Source: Paracoccaceae bacterium
GTDB taxonomy: Bacteria; Pseudomonadota; Alphaproteobacteria; Rhodobacterales; Rhodobacteraceae
Length of the DNA: 64,000 bases
Reading direction: 5' to 3'
Assembly (NCBI GenBank): GCA_013214575.1
Contig: JABSSD010000096.1
Location: 62,001-126,000 of the forward strand
Of the stretch, positions 1 to 9,138 are shown piece after piece. The first letter of the stretch is position 1. Each line of letters opens with the position of its first letter. The notes under the pieces were generated by a model. It worked only from the letters and a program-made list of their open reading frames with translations. It did no database searches and had not been told where the DNA came from. The position numbers and the translations under genes were made by a program.

Positions 1-176
1 CCGCCCGAGAAGATCACGGCCTTGGGCGCCATATCGCGCACAAAATCCATCGTGATGTTCTGATAGGGGTGAATTTCGCAATAGACGTTCAGCTCTCGCA
101 GGCGGCGCGCAATTAGCTGCGTAACCTGGCTGCCGAAGTCGATGATGAGAAGGCGGTCATGGGATGTCTGGCTCAT
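1..176 (-). CDS. guaA: GMP synthase (glutamine-hydrolysing), N-terminal 58 codons
   Basis: Only the 5' end lies in the window; the gene continues beyond base 1. The translation begins [17 protein letters not shown] and continues [17 protein letters not shown], the start of the class I glutamine amidotransferase domain of GuaA, ending here near KAVIFSGG, the strand that leads to the oxyanion-hole loop. GuaA converts XMP to GMP in the cytoplasm using glutamine or ammonia and ATP. The start is the ATG complementary to 174-176. The gene is divergent from the MttB-family gene, with a 272-base gap that must hold both promoters; I recognise no specific operator or riboswitch in it. Confidence 0.93.
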   Translation of the reverse strand, partial: MSQTSHDRLLIIDFGSQVTQLIARRLRELNVYCEIHPYQNITMDFVRDMAPKAVIFSG

Positions 177-448
177 GCTGGCGCCATAGGCCAGACCAAG
201 GGGTTTCGCAAGGGAAATTGCACAAACAGCGGTGGTGTTTTGCGGTATCAGGACATCAGAGGCGGGCTGCCTGCCCCCTCTGGTCTTGCGGGCCCTGCAC
301 CCCCAGGGAATATTTTTGAACAGATGAAAGAGGTCAGGCGACCGGATGGAATGTCGCTTTTCAACTTGAATGGCCGTTATCCTTCGACGGCACCCGCAAA
401 TGCTGCGGTAGATAAAGGTAACAAAACGCATGCTAAAGAGGACAGAAC

Positions 449-1993
449 ATGGCCGAAGAAACTCCACGTCGACGCGGACGTTCAGGGGGTGGGGCTTCGC
501 GCCGCGCTGAACGGACCGCTGTTAAAATTGAAACGGCCAAATACATCGAGCGCAATATCCCGAATTACGAGGTATTGAGTGAAGAGGCTTTGGTGGTGAT
601 CGAGACCAATGCCGAAACGGTGCTGGCAGAAATTGGCGTCAATTTCGTCGACAATCCGGCGGCCTTGCAGCGCTGGCGTGATGCCGGTGCTGAGATCGAC
701 GGTGAACGGGTGCGGATCCCACGTGGTCTGGCCAGGAAGCTGATCTCTACGGCGCCGTCCGAGTTTACCCAGCATGCCCGCAATCCTGAGAAGTCGGTTG
801 TCATCGGCGGCAAGAACCTGGTTTGCGCCCCGGTCTACGGACCGCCGTTTGTGCGGGATGCCGAAGGCGGCCGGCGCTATGCCACCATAGCCGATTTCGA
901 GAAATTCGTGAAGCTGGCCTATATGTCGAAATGGCTGCATCATTCCGGCGGTACGGTTTGCGAGCCAACGGATATTCCGGTGAACAAGCGGCATCTGGAT
1001 ATGTTGCTGGCCCATATGACTCTGTCGGACAAGCCGTTCATGGGCTCGGTGACCGATCCCAGCCGGGCGCAGGACAGTGTTGAAATGTGCGAGATCCTGT
1101 TCGGCAAGGAGTTTGTGCAGAACAACACCGTGATGACCTCGCTGATCAACATCAACTCGCCGATGACCTTTGACGATGTGATGATGGGGGCGCTGGAGGT
1201 TTACGCAAAGAACAACCAGGCCTGCATCATTTCGCCGTTCATTGTCGGCGGTGCTATGGCGCCGGTTTCGGTGGCTGGGACCTTGACCCAGGTGTTGGCC
1301 GAAGTCATGGCAGGCATCGCCTATAGCCAGTTGGTCCGTCCCGGCGCGCCAGTGATTTTTGGCGCCTTTGTCAGCTCGATTGACATGAATTCCGGGGCGC
1401 CGACGTTTGGCACCCCCGAGGCCTCATTGGTGACCTATGGGGCCGGCCAGCTGGCGCGGCGGCTGGGGCTGCCATTCCGCTCATCCGGATCGTTCTGTGG
1501 CTCAAAGCTTCCCGATGCGCAGGCGGCCTATGAAACCGCCAATAGCCTGAATATGGGGCTGCTGTCCGGCGTCAACTTTATGCTGCATTCCTGTGGCTGG
1601 CTGGAAGGCGGGCTGGTGGCCTCGTTTGAGAAATTTGTGATGGATGCCGACCAGTTGGGCACATTGCATGGGATGGCCAAAGGCGTGCCAATGGAGGAAG
1701 AAGATCAGGCCATGGACGCGATCCGCGAAGTTGGGCCGGGGGGGCACTATCTTGGCTGCGCCCATACGCAGGCCAATTTCAAGACCGCATTCTGGAAATC
1801 CGAGGTCTTTGACTACAAGCCCTTTGAGACCTGGGATGAGGAGGGTGCGCGCGACACCACCGCGCTCGCCACCGAACGAGTGGCCCATCTGATCGCCCAT
1901 TACAAAGCCCCCGATCTGGATCCAGAGATCCATGCGGCATTGAAAGCCTATGTTGCCGATAAGAAAGCCTCGATGTCTGACGCCTTTGGATAA
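449..1993 (+). CDS. MttB-family (trimethylamine methyltransferase-like) protein, non-pyrrolysine type
   Basis: The 514-residue product matches the MttB superfamily throughout (for example [23 protein letters not shown]-type N-terminus, here [13 protein letters not shown], and [20 protein letters not shown] near residues 345-365). Members transfer a methyl group from a quaternary or tertiary amine to a corrinoid protein. True MttB carries pyrrolysine encoded by an in-frame amber codon; this frame is open over the full family length with no internal TAG, so it belongs to the non-pyrrolysine group, whose characterised members act on betaines. The substrate cannot be read from sequence. The ATG follows an AAAGAGGA-like ribosome site. 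No corrinoid protein gene is adjacent, so the partner is encoded elsewhere. A strong hairpin plus T-run follows at 2032-2066. Confidence 0.85.
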   Translation: MAEETPRRRGRSGGGASRRAERTAVKIETAKYIERNIPNYEVLSEEALVVIETNAETVLAEIGVNFVDNPAALQRWRDAGAEIDGERVRIPRGLARKLISTAPSEFTQHARNPEKSVVIGGKNLVCAPVYGPPFVRDAEGGRRYATIADFEKFVKLAYMSKWLHHSGGTVCEPTDIPVNKRHLDMLLAHMTLSDKPFMGSVTDPSRAQDSVEMCEILFGKEFVQNNTVMTSLININSPMTFDDVMMGALEVYAKNNQACIISPFIVGGAMAPVSVAGTLTQVLAEVMAGIAYSQLVRPGAPVIFGAFVSSIDMNSGAPTFGTPEASLVTYGAGQLARRLGLPFRSSGSFCGSKLPDAQAAYETANSLNMGLLSGVNFMLHSCGWLEGGLVASFEKFVMDADQLGTLHGMAKGVPMEEEDQAMDAIREVGPGGHYLGCAHTQANFKTAFWKSEVFDYKPFETWDEEGARDTTALATERVAHLIAHYKAPDLDPEIHAALKAYVADKKASMSDAFG

Positions 1994-2002
1994 CTCCGGG
2001 TG

Positions 2003-2359
2003 TCAGCAACTGGCTTTTTGAATTGAAACAGGGCGGCTGCCGGTATCGGTGGCCGCCGCTTTTTTTGGGCGCTGTTGCTGGTTGTCTGACAGTAGCTGCG
2101 ACTCGCCCATCATCGCAATCAGCACCTCTATGTGACGGGTCAGCGGGTAGCCGGGATCATTGTCGATGCGCCTTTGGTTGAGGTGCTGCTCCTGTTCGAT
2201 CAGTTGCATCACCGCGGCCGCTGGCCTGGGCAATCCGCCATATCCCAACAACCGTGGCAGATGACGGGTTCGGCTATAGTCGCGGGCCCCGATGCGGGCG
2301 GCGCGGATCAAAAGCCGTGGGCGATGCAGAGACGATAGCCGTGCAATCAGATCCAACAT
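2003..2359 (-). CDS. DUF6477 family protein
   Basis: A 118-residue basic protein beginning MLDLIARLSSLHRPRLLIRAA, matching the short Rhodobacteraceae family DUF6477 (MLDL..RL..LRRPRLLVRAAR pattern, then a central leucine/arginine-rich part and RHIEVLIAMMGES). Function is unknown. It is convergent with the MttB-family gene and divergent from the DUF6456 gene, an arrangement I recall from related genomes. The last 20-25 residues (QQQRPKKAAATDTGSRP) are translated from the complement of the MttB terminator, so the conserved part probably ends near residue 95 and the tail is incidental. Confidence 0.7.
   Translation of the reverse strand: MLDLIARLSSLHRPRLLIRAARIGARDYSRTRHLPRLLGYGGLPRPAAAVMQLIEQEQHLNQRRIDNDPGYPLTRHIEVLIAMMGESQLLSDNQQQRPKKAAATDTGSRPVSIQKASC
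2032..2067 (+). terminator. Rho-independent terminator after the MttB-family gene
   Basis: A GC-rich hairpin with outer arms GGCGGC and GCCGCC, an inner CCG/CGG helix joined through two wobble pairs, and a GTAT loop is followed by GC and seven T residues. It sits 40 bases after the stop codon of the MttB-family gene. The oppositely oriented DUF6477 gene reads through this hairpin in its last codons, so the two convergent genes overlap at the level of the terminator. Confidence 0.8.
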
Positions 2360-2382
2360 TTCCGGTCCTTTCTGTGTGCGAG

Positions 2383-2548
2383 TTATCCACAGTATCTCAC
2401 AACTTTACCGGGTGTTGCTGCGATGCAGTACCTGCGGTCGCTGCCTTTATTATTGATTACCAAATGGAAACAATGATGGCAGAATTGAATGATTGTTGAA
2501 ATTTGTACAGGCAGGTCATCGGCACCCTGTGGGTAAATTTGGGGATAA
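2383..2548. promoter_or_regulatory. AT-rich divergent intergenic region with DnaA-box-like sites
   Basis: The 235-base gap between the divergent DUF6477 and DUF6456 genes contains a perfect DnaA box TTATCCACA at 2383-2391. Two one-mismatch copies lie on the complementary strand: TTACCCACA at 2528-2536 and TTATCCCCA at 2540-2548. Between them is an AT-rich stretch around 2445-2515. Seen: the three 9-mers and the base composition. Inference: DnaA may bind here, either to regulate the flanking genes or as part of a larger origin-like region. No dnaA, parAB or hemE is present in the window. Confidence 0.4.
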
Positions 2549-2594
2549 ACGGTGGATGATTTGACCAGACTGCCTGCTGTTGGGATATCAGAGA

Positions 2595-3668
2595 ATGCAA
2601 AAACAGCCCGTTTCACCCTTGCCGAGTTGGGTGCCTGAAGAAGCCAGCCGCTATCTGGACCATACCGAAGCCGGACAATCGATCCGCCAATTGGCGCGTG
2701 CGGCCGGCTGCCACCCCTCGACTGTGTTGCGCCAGGTGCGTCGGATCGAAACGCGGCGGGATGATCCGCTAGTTGACTGCGCATTGCAGAGCCTTGCCGC
2801 CCGTCACTATGGATCGGCGGCGGCGGCAGAGGCGGCGGGGCGCCAGGGGTTTGACGCTCCGAAGGGGGCAGAGGCCACATTTGAGCAGGAGCTTAGCCGG
2901 ATTTTACGGGGGCTGTGCCATAGCGGCGCGGTGCTGGCGCTGGCCGAAGGCATGGACAAAGCGGTTGTCGTCCGCGAGGCAGAGGGCGAGGCGGCTCAGA
3001 AAACAGTTGTCGACCGTCATATCGCCGAAGCGCTGGCGTTGCGTGACTGGATTAGCTGCGCCTGCCCGGGGCGGCTGAGCCGATATCACATCACCGCCTC
3101 TGGGCGCTCAGCGCTGAGCGCCATGATGGCGGCGGCCGAAAACCGGGCGCAGAAAACGGCGGATGGGTTTGGCGAAGCAGGCCAGCCTTTTGCGGCGCAG
3201 GGGCTGCAGGACAAGGCCAATTCAAAGAGACCCCGGCGGGTCAGATATGGGCTGGCGGAAAGCCCGCTGGACACTTTGGCGCGGCTACATGACCGCGATG
3301 GAAATCCGTTTCTGACCGCCGATCTGGTGGCCGCTGGCGAGCGCTTGCGGGAGGATTTTGAGCTGGCGCAAATCGGTAATCATTTAGAACTTGGCCGAAA
3401 CCAATTTAACACCGAACATTGTGGTGCATCGCAAATGACCAACCCTGTAGAGGCCGCCAAGAGGCGGGCTGCTGGGGCGCTCAACCATCTGGGGGCAGGG
3501 CTGAGCGACATTGCGCTTCGATGTTGCTGTCATCTGTTGGGGCTGGAGGCTGCGGAGCGCCAATTGGGCTGGTCTGCACGCTCGGGCAAGGTGGTTTTGC
3601 GGATCGCATTGCAGCAATTGAAGGCCCATTACGATGGGCTGTCGGGGTCAGACAACCTGATCGGCTGA
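2595..3668 (+). CDS. DUF6456 domain protein with N-terminal helix-turn-helix
   Basis: About 357 residues. Residues 10-50 form a helix-turn-helix (IRQLARAAGCHPSTVLRQ) followed by VRRIETRRDDPLVD, and the C-terminal 140 residues (YGLAESPLDTLARLHDRDG, then FELAQIG and a VLRIALQQL helix) match DUF6456, a family common in Rhodobacteraceae. The architecture suggests a DNA-binding regulator, but no target is known to me. I prefer ATG 2595 with GAGA just upstream over the in-frame TTG at 2580. It is divergent from the DUF6477 gene across the DnaA-box-containing gap. Confidence 0.75.
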   Translation: MQKQPVSPLPSWVPEEASRYLDHTEAGQSIRQLARAAGCHPSTVLRQVRRIETRRDDPLVDCALQSLAARHYGSAAAAEAAGRQGFDAPKGAEATFEQELSRILRGLCHSGAVLALAEGMDKAVVVREAEGEAAQKTVVDRHIAEALALRDWISCACPGRLSRYHITASGRSALSAMMAAAENRAQKTADGFGEAGQPFAAQGLQDKANSKRPRRVRYGLAESPLDTLARLHDRDGNPFLTADLVAAGERLREDFELAQIGNHLELGRNQFNTEHCGASQMTNPVEAAKRRAAGALNHLGAGLSDIALRCCCHLLGLEAAERQLGWSARSGKVVLRIALQQLKAHYDGLSGSDNLIG

Positions 3669-3731
3669 GCCTGCTCAGTGGTCCGCTTAGGGTCCGGTTT
3701 CCGGGTTTCCCGCTGCTCTTAGCGGCGACAG

Positions 3732-3757
3732 AAAAAGGGCCCGCCAATGGCGAGCCC
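3732..3757 (-). terminator. Rho-independent terminator after the peroxiredoxin gene
   Basis: Read on the minus strand, a hairpin with arms GGGCTCGCC and GGCGGGCCC (one wobble pair, ATT loop) is followed by five T residues, 38 bases beyond the peroxiredoxin stop codon. Confidence 0.8.
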
Positions 3758-3794
3758 GATCTAACACATATATAATCCGCAGTCAGGCCGAGGA

Positions 3795-4331
3795 TTAAGC
3801 CGCGTCTTTGGTCAGATAGGTCAGAACGGTTTCCGGCGAGGAAACGCCATAGGGGTCTTCACCGTGGTTGTCTGCCAGTCCGGGCTCTTCGAACCAGGCC
3901 TCAACCACACCGTTATTAACGACCGCAGCGTAGCGCCAGGAGCGGTTGCCAAACCCGAGGTTATCCTTGGCCACCAGCATGCCCATCTTACGGGTGAATT
4001 CACCGGAGCCATCCGGGATGACACTGACATTCTGCAGGTCCTGCGACTCGGCCCATTTGTTCATCACAAAGCTGTCGTTCACCGACATGCAATAGATCGC
4101 GTCGATCCCCTTTGCGGCAAAATCGGCAAAGCCGTTTTCAAAGCCAGGCAGCTGGTAGGTTGAACAGGTCGGAGTGAAGGCACCGGGCAGCGAGAACAGG
4201 ACCACGCGCTTTCCGCTGAAAAAGTCTGCGGTTGTCTTGTCTTCCCAGCGGAACGGGTTTGATCCACCGACGGCCTCGTCACGGACGCGAGTGTTGAAGG
4301 TCACGTCGGGTAGTTTTACGCCAGCTTGCAT
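3795..4331 (-). CDS. Peroxiredoxin of the PRX5 / AhpE-redoxin type
   Basis: A 178-residue thioredoxin-fold peroxidase. The peroxidatic cysteine sits in PGAFTPTCSTYQLPGFE (Cys about residue 56), with the PxxxTxxC pattern of peroxiredoxins and the conserved Arg/Trp region NRSWRYAAVVNNGVV. These cytosolic enzymes reduce H2O2 and organic hydroperoxides using thiol donors, usually glutaredoxin/glutathione in this subfamily. The only other cysteine is in IYCMSVND. The ATG has an AGGAG 8 bases upstream. It stands alone, divergent from lipA, with its own terminator at 3732-3757. Confidence 0.9.
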   Translation of the reverse strand: MQAGVKLPDVTFNTRVRDEAVGGSNPFRWEDKTTADFFSGKRVVLFSLPGAFTPTCSTYQLPGFENGFADFAAKGIDAIYCMSVNDSFVMNKWAESQDLQNVSVIPDGSGEFTRKMGMLVAKDNLGFGNRSWRYAAVVNNGVVEAWFEEPGLADNHGEDPYGVSSPETVLTYLTKDAA

Positions 4332-4552
4332 TTGCAGGGCTCCTGATTTCTTGAGAATGGTTCCGACGGGAGACTTAAAATGATTCTAAAGTCGCCGCAA
4401 TAAAAGAGTCTGGCCGAGATCAACAAGCCCTGGTGCGGATTTTACATTTGTTGGCATGTGTGCGGCACAATACAGCATTGCATTCTGGATCATTTCGATG
4501 CCATTGATTTATGCTAGACACGGTCAAGACAGTTGCCACAAAGGATATCCGC

Positions 4553-5506
4553 GTGAGAGATCTTAAAATTCCCGAACAGAGACATCCTGAAAAGGCCCGT
4601 CGTCCGGACAATGCTCAGCCCAAAAAACCAAGCTGGATTCGGGTGAGAGCACCCGGTGGCAAAGCCTATTCTGAAACCCGTAAAATCATGCGTGACAATG
4701 GCTTGGTGACCGTATGTGAAGAAGCCAGCTGTCCGAATGTCGGCGAATGCTGGTCTCAGGGACATGCCACCATGATGATCATGGGCGAGGTCTGCACCCG
4801 CGCCTGCACCTTCTGTAATATCGCCACCGGCAAACCGCCCGAGGATCTGGACGCCTTTGAACCCGGCCGGGTGGCGCATGCTGTGCAGAAACTGGGGCTG
4901 AACCACGTGGTGATCACCTCGGTGGACCGCGATGACATCACCGACGGTGGGGCCGATCATTTTGCCCAGACTATTCGGGCAATCCGCCACCGCAGCCCAA
5001 AGACCACAATTGAGATTCTGACGCCGGATTTCATCAAATGTGACCCTGCGGTGCTGGAAGTGGTGGTCGAGGCGCGCCCGGATGTGTTCAATCACAATCT
5101 GGAAACCGTGCCGGGCCTGTACCCCGAAGTTCGCCCCGGTGCCCGCTATTTCCATTCGCTTCGACTGTTGCAGCGGGTCAAAGAGCTGGATCCGGCGATG
5201 TTTACCAAATCAGGTATCATGGTTGGGCTGGGCGAGAACACCCAATCGGTGCGCCAGGTGATGGACGACATGCGGATGGCGGATATCGATTTTCTGACCA
5301 TTGGCCAGTACTTGCAGCCGACACCTAAACACCATGCTGTGGACCGGTTTGTCACCCCAGAGGAGTTTGCCGCCTATGAAAAGGCGGCCTTTGGTAAGGG
5401 ATTCCTGATGGTCTCTTCGACGCCATTGACCCGGTCATCCTATCACGCCGGCGATGATTTTGCCCGCTTGCGCGAGGCCCGCCAGAAGAAGCTTGGTCAA
5501 CTGTGA
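4553..5506 (+). CDS. lipA: Lipoyl synthase
   Basis: Radical SAM enzyme that inserts two sulfurs into protein-bound octanoyl groups to make lipoate. Two [4Fe-4S] cluster motifs are clear: the auxiliary-cluster [12 protein letters not shown] and the radical-SAM CTRACTFC. The C-terminal [10 protein letters not shown] supplies the serine ligand of the auxiliary cluster. I choose GTG 4553 ([14 protein letters not shown], 317 residues) because AAGGA lies at 4541-4545, 7 bases upstream; an in-frame ATG at 4511 would add 14 residues with no ribosome site and no family match. It is monocistronic here and followed by an inverted repeat at 5515-5547. Confidence 0.95.
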   Translation: MRDLKIPEQRHPEKARRPDNAQPKKPSWIRVRAPGGKAYSETRKIMRDNGLVTVCEEASCPNVGECWSQGHATMMIMGEVCTRACTFCNIATGKPPEDLDAFEPGRVAHAVQKLGLNHVVITSVDRDDITDGGADHFAQTIRAIRHRSPKTTIEILTPDFIKCDPAVLEVVVEARPDVFNHNLETVPGLYPEVRPGARYFHSLRLLQRVKELDPAMFTKSGIMVGLGENTQSVRQVMDDMRMADIDFLTIGQYLQPTPKHHAVDRFVTPEEFAAYEKAAFGKGFLMVSSTPLTRSSYHAGDDFARLREARQKKLGQL

Positions 5507-5514
5507 GCCTGCAG

Positions 5515-5547
5515 GTCATGGCGCGGCTTATGCCGCTGCGCCATGAC
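5515..5547. terminator. Stem-loop downstream of lipA
   Basis: Arms GTCATGGCGC (5515-5524) and GCGCCATGAC (5538-5547) are perfect complements, with an inner GGC-TTAT-GCC helix. There is no T-run on either side, so intrinsic termination is uncertain; it could be a bidirectional terminator or RNA-stabilising hairpin between the convergent lipA and hpt genes. Confidence 0.45.
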
Positions 5548-5603
5548 GTCCCGACCCTCTCGGTGAGGCCTGCGACTGTTTGATTTTACGATCGAATCCC
5601 GGG

Positions 5604-6152
5604 CTAGTCGGGCTCGTCGGTGAAGCGCACGGTTCCGATATAAGGCAGATTTCGGTTTCGTTGCGCATAGTCAATTCCATAGCCAACAACAAATTTGTCC
5701 GGGATTTCAAATCCGATCCAATCGGAGCGGAAGTCCACTTCGCGGCGACTTGGCTTGTCCAGCAATGCGATTGATTTCAGCCGCTTCGGACTGCGACTAA
5801 GCAGCAATTTGGTGACATGGTTCAAGGTGTGGCCGGTATCAACGATATCTTCAACAACCAACACGTCCCGGCCTTCAATGGCGCCTCGTAAATCCTTGAG
5901 AATACGAACTTCACGGCTGCTTTCCATGGCATCTCCGTAAGACGAGGCTTCGAGGAAATCAACCTCGATCGGCAGATCCAGCTCCCGCACCAGATCGGCG
6001 ATGAATACAAAAGATCCCCGCAGCAATCCGACTACGATCAGCTTGTCGGTACCGGCAAATTCTGTAGTGATTTCACCGCATAGACCCTCGATCCGGGCTG
6101 CGATGGCTTTGGCACTGATCATAACATCAATGACATATGGCCGCTGTGACAT
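5604..6152 (-). CDS. hpt: Hypoxanthine phosphoribosyltransferase
   Basis: A 182-residue type I phosphoribosyltransferase for purine salvage, making IMP (and usually GMP) from base and PRPP. The PRPP-binding motif [16 protein letters not shown] is at residues 100-115, and [18 protein letters not shown] forms the PPi loop. The C-terminal [20 protein letters not shown] is the family signature. The start [13 protein letters not shown] is at ATG 6150-6152, preceded by AAGAGGT; a longer open frame upstream has no homology. It is divergent from the START-domain gene with a 73-base gap. Confidence 0.93.
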   Translation of the reverse strand: MSQRPYVIDVMISAKAIAARIEGLCGEITTEFAGTDKLIVVGLLRGSFVFIADLVRELDLPIEVDFLEASSYGDAMESSREVRILKDLRGAIEGRDVLVVEDIVDTGHTLNHVTKLLLSRSPKRLKSIALLDKPSRREVDFRSDWIGFEIPDKFVVGYGIDYAQRNRNLPYIGTVRFTDEPD

Positions 6153-6225
6153 AGTTGACCTCTTGAATTTTTTGTCTGTGTAGGACAATACGCGCCATGA
6201 ATACAGTAGGAAACTCCAAACCCTC

Positions 6226-6669
6226 ATGCCGTCACATTCAGAAATCCGTCACCTGCCATTCACGGCGCAACAGATGTACGATCTGGTGGGTGACGTCGCG
6301 CATTATCCAGAATTTCTGCCCTGGTGTTCTGCGGCCCGTATCCGCAGCACCAGCCAACGGGATGACGCGGTGATCCTAGAGGCGGATTTGGTGGTTTCGT
6401 TCAAGGTGTTCCGCGAACGATTTGGTAGCCGGGTTACACTGTACCCTAAAGATCAAAAAATCGTCACCGAATACCTGGATGGACCGTTCCGCTATCTGAG
6501 TTCAACCTGGTCATTTGCGGCGGCAGAGGGCGGCTGTGAGGTCTCGTTCTATGTCGATTTCGAGTTCAAGAATGCGATTTTGCAGGGCATTATAGGCGTG
6601 GTTTTCAATGAGGCTATGCAACGCATTGTGAGAGCATTTGAGCGGCGTGCCAGTGAGCTCTATGGCTAG
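6226..6669 (+). CDS. RatA/Coq10-type START domain protein (ubiquinone-binding)
   Basis: A 147-residue single-domain START protein. The opening [19 protein letters not shown] and [12 protein letters not shown] are characteristic of the Coq10/RatA group, and the end [15 protein letters not shown] is the long C-terminal helix. Coq10 proteins bind ubiquinone and assist its delivery to or function in the respiratory chain. The same family in E. coli (RatA) is annotated as a ribosome-association toxin, so a toxin label from automated pipelines is likely but not well supported in alphaproteobacteria. The gene stands alone and converges on pncC. Confidence 0.85.
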   Translation: MPSHSEIRHLPFTAQQMYDLVGDVAHYPEFLPWCSAARIRSTSQRDDAVILEADLVVSFKVFRERFGSRVTLYPKDQKIVTEYLDGPFRYLSSTWSFAAAEGGCEVSFYVDFEFKNAILQGIIGVVFNEAMQRIVRAFERRASELYG

Positions 6670-6818
6670 GCATGCGGGGAGGTTGGCGGTGGCTTTGCAT
6701 TTTTAGGGCTTTGCGCCCGGTGGGGTTCACACCTGAAATTTGACGTCTATCTTTGAAATTTTGCAGAGAGTGCTGCAATTTATTGGCAGTGATTACTAAG
6801 TTACCCCGGTTTGTCAGG

Positions 6819-7316
6819 CTATTTTTGCAAATTGCCCCGAATGGAAACGACGGCCTGCTGCAAGAGATCCAGTGCATGATCCCGAGCGGCGTTGCGCAGG
6901 TTTTCGCGTCCCAGCGCGCCAAACTCAACCGTTTCGGATCTGTCGGATTGACCGGCTATGGCGAGGCCAAAACAAACCCGGCCTTCGGGTTTGTGGTCGG
7001 ATCCTCCGGGGCCGGCAATTCCAGTGATTGACACCGCAAGATTGGCGCCGGATTTGCCAACAGCGGCGCGCGCCATTTCTTCAGCGACCTGCTGGCTGAC
7101 GGCCCCGTAGGTGGAAAGGCTTGCCTTGGAGACGCCCAGCATCTCAACCTTGGCGGCGTTGGAATAGGTGACAAAGCCGCGATCAAACACCGCCGAGGAC
7201 CCCGGGCTCTCTGTCAAGGCGGCGGCCAGCAATCCGCCGGTGCAGCTTTCAGCGACGGCAATCGTCACCCTGGCAGCCTGCGCCGTGGCGATGAACTCCA
7301 CAAGATCCAGGGTCAT
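6819..7316 (-). CDS. pncC: CinA-family nicotinamide-nucleotide amidohydrolase
   Basis: A 165-residue stand-alone CinA C-terminal domain. The catalytic serine region VAESCTGGLLAAALTESPG is at residues 20-38, and SITGIAGPGGSDHKPEGRV carries the conserved glycine-rich loop. These enzymes hydrolyse NMN to NaMN and recycle pyridine nucleotides in the cytosol. Its ATG overlaps the pgpA stop codon by 4 bases (ATGA), and it is the last gene of the ispD-ispF-pgpA-pncC operon. The N-terminal MoCF-like domain of full CinA is absent, as usual for proteobacterial PncC. Confidence 0.9.
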   Translation of the reverse strand: MTLDLVEFIATAQAARVTIAVAESCTGGLLAAALTESPGSSAVFDRGFVTYSNAAKVEMLGVSKASLSTYGAVSQQVAEEMARAAVGKSGANLAVSITGIAGPGGSDHKPEGRVCFGLAIAGQSDRSETVEFGALGRENLRNAARDHALDLLQQAVVSIRGNLQK

Positions 7317-7825
7317 AGTCCAAACATCGGCTGCAGGACACCGTGCCAGAGACCTGCCAAAATCACCACGCCAATTGCGGCAAACAGGCCGGCAATCACA
7401 TCATCCAGCATCACCCCCAGCGCGTCACCACGGCGATCGGCGCGTCCAATCGGCCCCGGTTTGGTGATGTCAAACAGGCGAAACAGCGCAAAGGCCGCGA
7501 TCCAACCGGGCCACATGGCAAGAATATCAATGCCATGCATCCAGGAGGCATAGCTGAGAGGCAGCAGCGCAATGAACTGGCCCGCCACTTCATCAATGAC
7601 AATTTCCGAGGGATCGTGGTCGTCGGAGCCCTGGATCATCTCTTTGGTGGCCCAGACTCCTTTGATAAAGGTGCCGACAACCGCCAGCGCCAGCAGCGGC
7701 AGCCCGCCCAATGTGTGAAACCCCCAGGCCAGGGGCAGTGCGGCCAAAGATCCCCACGTGCCGGGTGCCGGGCGCAGGTAACCGATACCACCAACAGTGG
7801 CTGTTAATTGTGCTAAACGGTTCAT
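7313..7825 (-). CDS. pgpA: Phosphatidylglycerophosphatase A
   Basis: A 170-residue membrane protein of the PgpA family: [19 protein letters not shown] near the N-terminus, [20 protein letters not shown] with the acidic catalytic motif, and [16 protein letters not shown]. It dephosphorylates phosphatidylglycerol phosphate to phosphatidylglycerol at the inner membrane. Several hydrophobic segments are visible (residues 25-55, 90-125, 145-165). It overlaps ispF upstream and pncC downstream by 4 bases each, indicating translational coupling. Confidence 0.92.
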   Translation of the reverse strand: MNRLAQLTATVGGIGYLRPAPGTWGSLAALPLAWGFHTLGGLPLLALAVVGTFIKGVWATKEMIQGSDDHDPSEIVIDEVAGQFIALLPLSYASWMHGIDILAMWPGWIAAFALFRLFDITKPGPIGRADRRGDALGVMLDDVIAGLFAAIGVVILAGLWHGVLQPMFGL

Positions 7826-8301
7826 ATTTTCACCAATGCGGCAGTGGCCAATGCGGCGATGCCTTCGCTGCGGCCTGTGAAACCAAGCCTCTCTGAGGTT
7901 GTGGCCTTGACCGAGACCCGGTCGATCTCGATCGCCAGGATGCGCGCAAGCTCTGCCCGCATCTGCTCGGAATGGGGACCGATTTTTGGAAACTCGCAGA
8001 CCAATGTGCAGTCAACATTGGCAATGGCAAAGCCCAGATCGCGGGTCAGTTCAACCGCATGGCGCAGGAAAATCTCGCTTGCGGCGCCTTTCCACTGTGG
8101 GTCCGAGGGGGGGAAGTGTTGGCCGATGTCACCCCGCGCCACGGCGCCGTATAGCGCATCGGTGATTGCGTGCATCCCAACATCAGCATCAGAATGGCCT
8201 TGTAACCCCCTGTTATGAGGGATTTCCACCCCGCATAAGGTGACCTGGTCGCCGACGCCGAACCGGTGCACATCGTAGCCGTTTCCCAGTCTGATATCCA
8301 T
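7822..8301 (-). CDS. ispF: 2-C-methyl-D-erythritol 2,4-cyclodiphosphate synthase
   Basis: A 159-residue enzyme of the MEP isoprenoid pathway. The metal-binding GNGYDVHRF is at residues 6-14 and the [19 protein letters not shown] motif follows; the C-terminus has [19 protein letters not shown]. It cyclises CDP-ME 2-phosphate to MEcPP. In many alphaproteobacteria IspD and IspF are one fused polypeptide; here they are separate genes whose coding regions directly abut (8301/8302), so production is still coupled. Confidence 0.95.
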   Translation of the reverse strand: MDIRLGNGYDVHRFGVGDQVTLCGVEIPHNRGLQGHSDADVGMHAITDALYGAVARGDIGQHFPPSDPQWKGAASEIFLRHAVELTRDLGFAIANVDCTLVCEFPKIGPHSEQMRAELARILAIEIDRVSVKATTSERLGFTGRSEGIAALATAALVKI

Positions 8302-8958
8302 TTACATCCCCAAAATTCGCTCAGCCCTGGCGAAATCGCCCGCTGTGGTGATCTTTATATTGTCTGGGTCGCCCGGAATGATAGCCACGTCAAGCCCCGC
8401 AGCACGGGCGACCTCGACGTCATCAGCGGCGCCTCCGGGATGCGCCTGATGCGCGGCCAGAATCGCGCCATAGTGAAAGCCTTGCGGGGTCTGGGCGGCG
8501 AATAGCCCGGCCCGGTCCCGGGTGCCGGTGACCCGCCCGTCAGCGCCGGTCCACAGGGCATCGGTTACCGCCACTGCCGGCGCCGCTGCTGGGGTGTGAT
8601 CCAGCGCCGCAATGATGCGCTCAATCAGCTGCAGGCTGATACAGGGGCGGGCCACATCATGGATCAATACCTTGCTGATATTGTGACTTTTCAGGGCCTC
8701 AAGTCCGTTCAGAACCGATCCGGCGCGGTCCTGCCCGCCGGTAACCAGGATCAACCCGGGGGTCGAGGCAAAGGAGTGCCGGATGACATCATCACCCATA
8801 GGCAGCACCAGCACAATGTGGTCCACCTTGGACTGCCTGAAGGTGCTCAGGGTCCAATCTACCACGCGTTGCCCGTTGAGCGGCCGCCATTGCTTGGCCT
8901 GACCTGCGCCCGCCCGAAGACCCCGTCCGGCGGCGACGATGAGGGCTGCTGTGGTCAT
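8302..8958 (-). CDS. ispD: 2-C-methyl-D-erythritol 4-phosphate cytidylyltransferase
   Basis: A 218-residue nucleotidyltransferase. The CTP-binding loop is ALIVAAGRGLRAGAGQAKQW (residues 5-24), followed by VLIHDVARPCIS and AAQTPQGFHYGAILAAH, all family signatures. It makes CDP-methylerythritol in the MEP pathway. It is the first gene of the ispD-ispF-pgpA-pncC operon and divergent from dusB over a 180-base gap that must contain the promoter; I recognise no specific operator there. Confidence 0.94.
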   Translation of the reverse strand: MTTAALIVAAGRGLRAGAGQAKQWRPLNGQRVVDWTLSTFRQSKVDHIVLVLPMGDDVIRHSFASTPGLILVTGGQDRAGSVLNGLEALKSHNISKVLIHDVARPCISLQLIERIIAALDHTPAAAPAVAVTDALWTGADGRVTGTRDRAGLFAAQTPQGFHYGAILAAHQAHPGGAADDVEVARAAGLDVAIIPGDPDNIKITTAGDFARAERILGM

Positions 8959-9138
8959 GAAAATCTCTCCGCTGGTTGGCGACTACCTATGGGGTGAAAG
9001 GCGCCGAGGCAATCATCCGCGAATTTTCGCCTAAAATTTGGGCATTTGCTGTGCTTCACCACCTTGAATGGCCTGGAATGATTGTAGCATACCCGCTTTG
9101 TCGGTTAATACCGCTTCATACGCACAAGGATTAGGCAT

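Noticed and set aside
6226-6669. Type II toxin (RatA) of a toxin-antitoxin pair
   Set aside because: No antitoxin partner adjoins it and the family in alphaproteobacteria corresponds to the Coq10-like ubiquinone-binding proteins.
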